This document shows positions 33,532 through 37,157 of a DNA stretch of 37,157 nucleotides, one piece after another. The notes under the pieces were generated by a model. It was not told the origin of the DNA. It worked only from the letters and a program-made list of their open reading frames with translations, and made no database searches. The translations under genes and the position numbers were made by a program. Numbering within the stretch: the first letter of the stretch is position 1; the number at the start of each line of letters is the position of its first letter. Source of the DNA: an uncultured Arenicella sp. (GTDB lineage: Bacteria > Pseudomonadota > Gammaproteobacteria > Arenicellales > Arenicellaceae); assembly GCA_937973905.1 (NCBI GenBank), contig CALJJR010000183.1:1-37157 (forward strand). The letters are read 5' to 3'.

Positions 33532-34779
33532 TCAGTACAGTGTTTTGAGCATTGCAGAAATCGCCGCCAAACCACGCGCAACTTGTTCTTCAGATTGCGC
33601 GTAATTGATTCGCAGGCATTGGCGAGTGTGCTCCCAACTCGGGTCAATGCCCATAAAAAATGCTTCGCCAGGAATCGCATAAACATGTTTTGTTTTGAGT
33701 CTTTGATACAAGGCTTCACTCGAAATCGGTAAGCCGTCCATCCACATCCACAAGAAAAACGCACCATCAGGGCGATGAATCCGAATTGGTAATTCTTTAA
33801 AGTGGTGGTCTATGAGCTGCAGCGCAGTGGCAAGCTTGGCTTCATAGAAGGGTTTGATGATCTCTTCAGTCAGGTGGTCAATCTCGCCATCTTTAATTAC
33901 ACGCGTCATCAACGCCGCGCCCACACTATTCGGAGCCAGCGTGATAATACCGCTGAGAGAAGACATCATTTGTGTGATCTCTTGGTTTGCAATCACAATG
34001 CCGGTGCGCGCGCCCGGCAAGCCTAATTTCGACAGCGACATGCACAAAATAATATTGTCGTGCCAGGGTGTCACCACCTCATTGTGAATAATATTGGGAA
34101 ACGGTTGGCCGTAAGCATTGTCGATGATCAGCGGAATATCATGAGCGCTCGCCAGCTGATTGAGCTGTTCAAGCTCGCGATTACTCACCACATTGCCGGT
34201 TGGGTTGGTCGGGCGAGAAAGACATAGAGCGGCAATGTCGTCATCAATATTCAAGTTGTCGAAGTCAACCCGATATTTAAACTGCTGTCTTCCAAGCAAT
34301 TCAATTTTAGGTCTTCTCGATCTGAACATGTCTTCGGCCAGGCCCGCGTCGGCATAGCCCACGTATTCGGGCGCCAGCGGAAACAAAATCCGTTTACGGC
34401 TGCCATCTGGCATATCGCCAGCAAGCGCATTAAACAGATAGAAGAAGCTGTTTTGGCTGCCATTGGTTAAGGAAATATTGGTGGGCTTGATTCCCCAATC
34501 AAACTTTTCGTTTAAGTAATCGCACAACACCGATCGAAACTCAGAAGCGCCTTGTGGGCCATCATACAATCCCACCGTTGCACCAAAGCCCTTGGAACTG
34601 AGTAGAGATTCCATTTCATTGGCAAAGATTTGCTGCGCCGCGGGGATCGATGCCGGGTTGCCACCGCCCAGCATCGCAAGCTCGGGGTGTTGAGAAGCGG
34701 CGGCCTCTTCAAGATCAACCATCAACTGATGGATGCCACTTTCGCGCGTGAATTTTTGGCCGAATTTAGAGAGTTTCAT
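33532..34779 (-). CDS. avtA: Valine-pyruvate aminotransferase
   Basis: PLP-dependent transamination between valine (or 2-oxoisovalerate) and alanine/pyruvate. 415 aa from the ATG at 34779, against 417 in E. coli AvtA, whose start (MTFSLFGDKFTRHSGI) aligns with MKLSKFGQKFTRESGI. The track start at 34833 lies upstream of a good -10 box and is rejected. Seen: MLGGGNPASIPAAQQIF, LYDGPQGASEFRSVL, LSRPTNPTGNVVSN, the PLP Lys251 in SLSKLGLPGARTGIVI, and the substrate Arg region RQCLRINYAQSEEQV. Stand-alone gene, divergent from glpK. It would feed valine carbon to and from the branched-chain keto-acid pool that also supplies isobutyryl-CoA. Confidence 0.93.
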   Translation of the reverse strand: MKLSKFGQKFTRESGIHQLMVDLEEAAASQHPELAMLGGGNPASIPAAQQIFANEMESLLSSKGFGATVGLYDGPQGASEFRSVLCDYLNEKFDWGIKPTNISLTNGSQNSFFYLFNALAGDMPDGSRKRILFPLAPEYVGYADAGLAEDMFRSRRPKIELLGRQQFKYRVDFDNLNIDDDIAALCLSRPTNPTGNVVSNRELEQLNQLASAHDIPLIIDNAYGQPFPNIIHNEVVTPWHDNIILCMSLSKLGLPGARTGIVIANQEITQMMSSLSGIITLAPNSVGAALMTRVIKDGEIDHLTEEIIKPFYEAKLATALQLIDHHFKELPIRIHRPDGAFFLWMWMDGLPISSEALYQRLKTKHVYAIPGEAFFMGIDPSWEHTRQCLRINYAQSEEQVARGLAAISAMLKTLY

Positions 34780-34806
34780 AGCAACGTCTGTAGCTGAATT
34801 AAACTG

Positions 34807-34833
34807 ATTATATCTGAGCATTGGTATCACCAA
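34807..34833. promoter_or_regulatory. avtA -10 box and adjoining palindrome in the avtA/glpK gap
   Basis: On the minus strand a perfect TATAAT (34807-34812) lies about 28 bp before the avtA ATG. Its -35 is weak (TTGGTG at 15 bp). Immediately beside it is TTGGT-ATC-ACCAA (34821-34833), a perfect 5-bp inverted repeat that would overlap the -35 region and could be an operator for avtA, glpK or both. The promoter call is reasonable, the operator call speculative. Confidence 0.4.
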
Positions 34834-34874
34834 CGCAATTGGTTTGGCTGCCGAAATCCGTTAAGCTTTAGCCT

Positions 34875-36383
34875 ATGAAAAGTAAAATGATTATTGCCCT
34901 AGATCAGGGAACAACGAGCTCTCGTGCAGTGCTATTTGACCATCAAGCCAGCATTGTCGATGTTGTTCAAGAGGAGTTTACCCAACATTTCCCCAAACCA
35001 GGTTGGGTGGAACATGATGCAACAGAAATCTGGGATTCTCAGTTTACCGTACTGCAAAAACTGGTCGCCAAAAATGCGCTGACGCCAGACGATATCGCAG
35101 CAGTCGGAATTACCAATCAACGCGAGACCACGGTTGTGTGGAACAAGCACACCGGCGAGCCAATCCATCATGCGATTGTCTGGCAAGATCGACGCACGGC
35201 GAGCCGTTGTGATGAGATAAAAGCAGCCGGTTGGGCGGAGAAAATTCAACAAAAAACCGGCCTTGTTATCGACGCTTATTTCTCCGCCAGCAAGGTGCAA
35301 TGGATACTCGACCACGTTGAAGGGGCGCGCGAAGCCGCGGAACAAGGTGACTTGTTGTTTGGTACCGTTGATAGTTGGGTAATCTGGAAACTCACTGAGG
35401 GCAGGGTGCATGCCACTGACCCCAGCAATGCTGCCCGCACAATGTTGCTGAACATTGACACCGGAGCATGGGACCAAGAGCTGCTTGATCTGTTTAATAT
35501 CCCCCGCTCAATGCTGCCTGAGGTCAGAGACAGTGCAGGTGACTTTGGTTACTTTGAATTTCAGGGTGAGAAAGTAGCGATTGCTGGCGTGGCTGGTGAT
35601 CAGCAGGCTGCTCTATTCGGCCAGACTTGTTTCGCCAAAGGTATGGCTAAAAATACCTACGGTACCGGCTGTTTTCTGTTGATGAATACTGGTCGCGAAC
35701 GTGTGGACAGTGAATCAGGTCTTTTATCTACCATTGCTTGGTCGCTCAATGGCGAAATTACCTATGCACTAGAGGGCAGTGTGTTCATCGGCGGTGCGGC
35801 GGTGCAATGGTTGCGCGATGAATTAGAGTTCATCGAAAACGCCAGTGACTCAGAAGCATTGGCCAAGCAGGCCAACCCAGAGAGTAATGTAGTGGTGGTG
35901 CCGGCTTTTGCAGGTTTAGGTGCGCCTTATTGGGATATGTATGCGCGCGGTGCGATATTTGGTTTGACGCGCGATTCAGGTAAACCAGAGATCGCCAAGG
36001 CGACTCTGCAGTCTTTGGCCTACCAGATTTTTGATGTGTTGGAAGCCATGCAAAAAGACAGTGGCATTAAGCTCAGCCAGCTGAACGTGGATGGTGGCGC
36101 TATTGCCAATAACTTCTTGGCTCAGTTTCAAGCTGATGTGCTACAAACCGAAGTTACCCGGCCCAAAGTACTGGAATCCACCGCATTAGGAGCAGCGTTT
36201 TTGGCCGGTATCGCGGTGGGCTATTGGCAAATGGATGAGCTCGGCAAAGTGCGTGACGTAGAACGAGCGTTCAAGCCTCAGCGTGAGAAGCCTGAAATTG
36301 ATCGCCTCTTAAAACGCTGGCACAAAGCTGTGGAACGCAGCCGCGATTGGCTCGATATTAATGATGAATTGTCGGAAGCCTAA
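34875..36383 (+). CDS. glpK: Glycerol kinase
   Basis: Phosphorylates glycerol to sn-glycerol 3-phosphate with ATP in the cytoplasm. 502 aa, full family length. Seen: [19 protein letters not shown] (phosphate-1 motif), [46 protein letters not shown], the FGGY-family block [34 protein letters not shown] and [20 protein letters not shown]. All strongly GlpK. No glpF or glpD is adjacent; slyX follows after 6 bp. [12 protein letters not shown] has two Met candidates (34875 and 34887); neither has a strong ribosome site. Confidence 0.97.
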   Translation: MKSKMIIALDQGTTSSRAVLFDHQASIVDVVQEEFTQHFPKPGWVEHDATEIWDSQFTVLQKLVAKNALTPDDIAAVGITNQRETTVVWNKHTGEPIHHAIVWQDRRTASRCDEIKAAGWAEKIQQKTGLVIDAYFSASKVQWILDHVEGAREAAEQGDLLFGTVDSWVIWKLTEGRVHATDPSNAARTMLLNIDTGAWDQELLDLFNIPRSMLPEVRDSAGDFGYFEFQGEKVAIAGVAGDQQAALFGQTCFAKGMAKNTYGTGCFLLMNTGRERVDSESGLLSTIAWSLNGEITYALEGSVFIGGAAVQWLRDELEFIENASDSEALAKQANPESNVVVVPAFAGLGAPYWDMYARGAIFGLTRDSGKPEIAKATLQSLAYQIFDVLEAMQKDSGIKLSQLNVDGGAIANNFLAQFQADVLQTEVTRPKVLESTALGAAFLAGIAVGYWQMDELGKVRDVERAFKPQREKPEIDRLLKRWHKAVERSRDWLDINDELSEA

Positions 36384-36389
36384 GCGAAT

Positions 36390-36593
36390 ATGTCGGCTTC
36401 CGTAGAACGGTTGGAAGAGAAAGTTGCTTTTCTCGAGCAGGCTTTGCAACAATTGAGCGACGAGCATTTTGCCCAGCAAAAGGAGCTTCTGGATCTAAAA
36501 GAACTCGTGCATGCCTTAAAAGAAAAGCTTGTAAATCAATCGGATAGCCATGATTTCTCAACTCAGGTTGACGAAAAGCCTCCGCATTATTGA
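36390..36593 (+). CDS. slyX: SlyX family protein
   Basis: 67-aa predicted coiled-coil: VERLEEKVAFLEQALQQLSDEHFAQQKELLDLKELVHALKEKL shows a clear heptad pattern, and the end KPPHY is the SlyX C-terminal signature (PPPHY). Function is poorly defined; in E. coli slyX neighbours slyD. Here it starts 6 bp after glpK and is probably co-transcribed with it. No membrane segment. Confidence 0.92.
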   Translation: MSASVERLEEKVAFLEQALQQLSDEHFAQQKELLDLKELVHALKEKLVNQSDSHDFSTQVDEKPPHY

Positions 36594-36607
36594 GCCTCGT
36601 ACTCGAG

Positions 36608-36638
36608 TGTCAGCACCCGCTGAATGACATATTTTTTT
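36608..36638 (+). terminator. Candidate terminator between slyX and recA
   Basis: TGTCA-(gcacccgctgaa)-TGACA followed closely by TATTTTTTT; an inner CAGC/GCTG pairing is an alternative stem. The T-run is good but the stem is short and AT-rich, so this is a moderate call for termination of the glpK-slyX transcript before the recA promoter. Confidence 0.4.
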
Positions 36639-36657
36639 ACATCCGCTCAAATTTCTA

Positions 36658-36686
36658 TTGACACTGTATAAACAGCTGTATAAATT
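36658..36686 (+). promoter_or_regulatory. recA promoter
   Basis: A perfect TTGACA (36658-36663) is followed by TATAAATT at 36679-36686, with 15 bp spacing to TATAAA or 17 bp to TAAATT. The -10 is inside the first LexA box, the classic arrangement for SOS repression. Transcription would leave a leader of roughly 110 nt before the recA ATG. Confidence 0.65.
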
Positions 36687-36706
36687 ACCAGTGTACATAT
36701 AAACAG
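36676..36706 (+). promoter_or_regulatory. Two abutting LexA (SOS) boxes upstream of recA
   Basis: Box 1, CTGTATAAATTACCAG (36676-36691), fits CTG-N10-CAG exactly. Box 2, GTGTACATATAAACAG (36691-36706), extended by TA, fits CTGT-N8-ACAG with one mismatch in the first half-site. The two share one G and cover the -10 element and the likely transcription start. Confidence 0.75.
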
Positions 36707-36802
36707 TAATAAGTGTGCGTTAGCTCACGCCGTAATTGAGCCACACAATACTTTAGTCACACAACAACTAATCAACATCGAGTAGATATCCGGAGATTGA
36801 AA

Positions 36803-37157
36803 ATGGACGACAACAAACAAAAAGCGCTAGAAGCAGCTCTTACCCAAATCGAGCGTCAATATGGCAAAGGATCAGTCATGCGCATGGGGGATTCTAAAAT
36901 TGGCACTGGTATTGAAGCCATTCCAACCGGGTCGCTAGGCTTGGATATTGCCTTAGGCATAGGTGGCCTGCCAAAAGGCCGTGTGGTGGAAATTTATGGA
37001 CCTGAATCCTCGGGTAAAACCACTCTAACCTTACAAGTGATTGCCGAAGCCCAAAAACTCGGAGGAACCGCCGCTTTTATCGATGCAGAGCATGCGCTTG
37101 ACCCTCAATATGCGGGTCGCTTGGGCGTTAATGTTGAGGAGTTGTTAGTGTATCAGC
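36803..37157 (+). CDS. recA: Recombinase RecA (3' partial)
   Basis: The first 118 codons of RecA, cut by the right edge; it is absent from the ORF track because it has no stop. [30 protein letters not shown], the Walker [10 protein letters not shown] and [18 protein letters not shown] are diagnostic and gammaproteobacterial in style. RecA promotes strand exchange and LexA self-cleavage, so with the LexA boxes upstream it belongs to the SOS regulon. Ribosome site CGGAG 7 nt before the ATG. Confidence 0.98.
   Translation, partial: MDDNKQKALEAALTQIERQYGKGSVMRMGDSKIGTGIEAIPTGSLGLDIALGIGGLPKGRVVEIYGPESSGKTTLTLQVIAEAQKLGGTAAFIDAEHALDPQYAGRLGVNVEELLVYQ

Noticed and set aside
33471-33767. 98-aa minus-strand ORF overlapping the avtA 3' end
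   Set aside because: Same strand but another frame of avtA, low-complexity translation; avtA conservation covers the region.
34932-35477. 181-aa minus-strand ORF inside glpK
   Set aside because: Antisense shadow of a strongly conserved glycerol kinase frame; Cys/Arg-rich translation without any family pattern or ribosome site.

Overview
The window reads as chromosomal DNA of an aerobic, heterotrophic gammaproteobacterium, probably marine. The grounds are a gammaproteobacterial-type RecA and RraA, SlyX, a LexA-type SOS control region, an AlkJ/AlkK-like pair, and several exported hydrolases. I cannot name the genus from sequence alone. Gene density is very high: many genes overlap by 1-8 bp and several convergent pairs overlap by 7-20 bp. 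I saw no insertion sequence, phage gene, integrase or CRISPR array. The window cuts two genes: an acyl-CoA dehydrogenase at the left edge and recA at the right edge.

Region 1 (1-7066, + strand) is a tight six-gene run: acyl-CoA dehydrogenase, TetR regulator, fused isobutyryl-CoA mutase IcmF, a 67-aa Cys-rich DUF5522-type protein, a BtuF-like corrinoid-binding protein without a signal peptide, and an RraA-family protein. It looks like a B12-dependent branched-chain acyl-CoA operon carrying its own regulator and possibly its own cofactor-handling proteins. Region 2 (7074-9734, - strand) is a probable operon of MBL hydrolase, DUF350 membrane protein, transglutaminase-like cysteine protease and an exported hypothetical protein, with a visible promoter at its head. 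Region 3 (9824-11749, +) pairs an orphan LeuB-like decarboxylating dehydrogenase with a PhzF-family protein.

Region 4 (11730-15338, -) is one large exported gingipain-like (C25) peptidase with lectin-like N-terminal modules. Facing away from it is region 5 (15523-18432, +): an exported membrane protein resembling DUF6249, an ECF sigma factor, a small two-TM protein, and a D-2-hydroxyacid dehydrogenase with an apparent signal peptide. Region 6 (18460-27525) has a divergent alpha/beta hydrolase and then a + strand series: AlkJ-like GMC oxidoreductase, SdsA-type alkylsulfatase, AlkK-like acyl-CoA ligase, and two tandem amidohydrolases, of which the second has lost its metal ligands. The first three could together turn alkyl sulfates into acyl-CoA for beta-oxidation.

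Region 7 (27519-33203) is a mosaic of single genes: a membrane protein, two unrelated serine hydrolases (class C-like and class A-like), a methyltransferase, a GNAT-like protein and a cytochrome P450. Region 8 (33231-37157) is more housekeeping in character: tRNA-Leu(CAA) with its own promoter and terminator, valine-pyruvate aminotransferase (avtA), glycerol kinase (glpK), slyX, and recA behind two abutting LexA-box candidates.

The most promising material for something new is the IcmF operon with its DUF5522 and cytosolic BtuF-like partners, the ECF cluster with its exported dehydrogenase, and the alkylsulfatase-AlkJ-AlkK arrangement. All functions are read from motifs and remembered family features; no database search was run.
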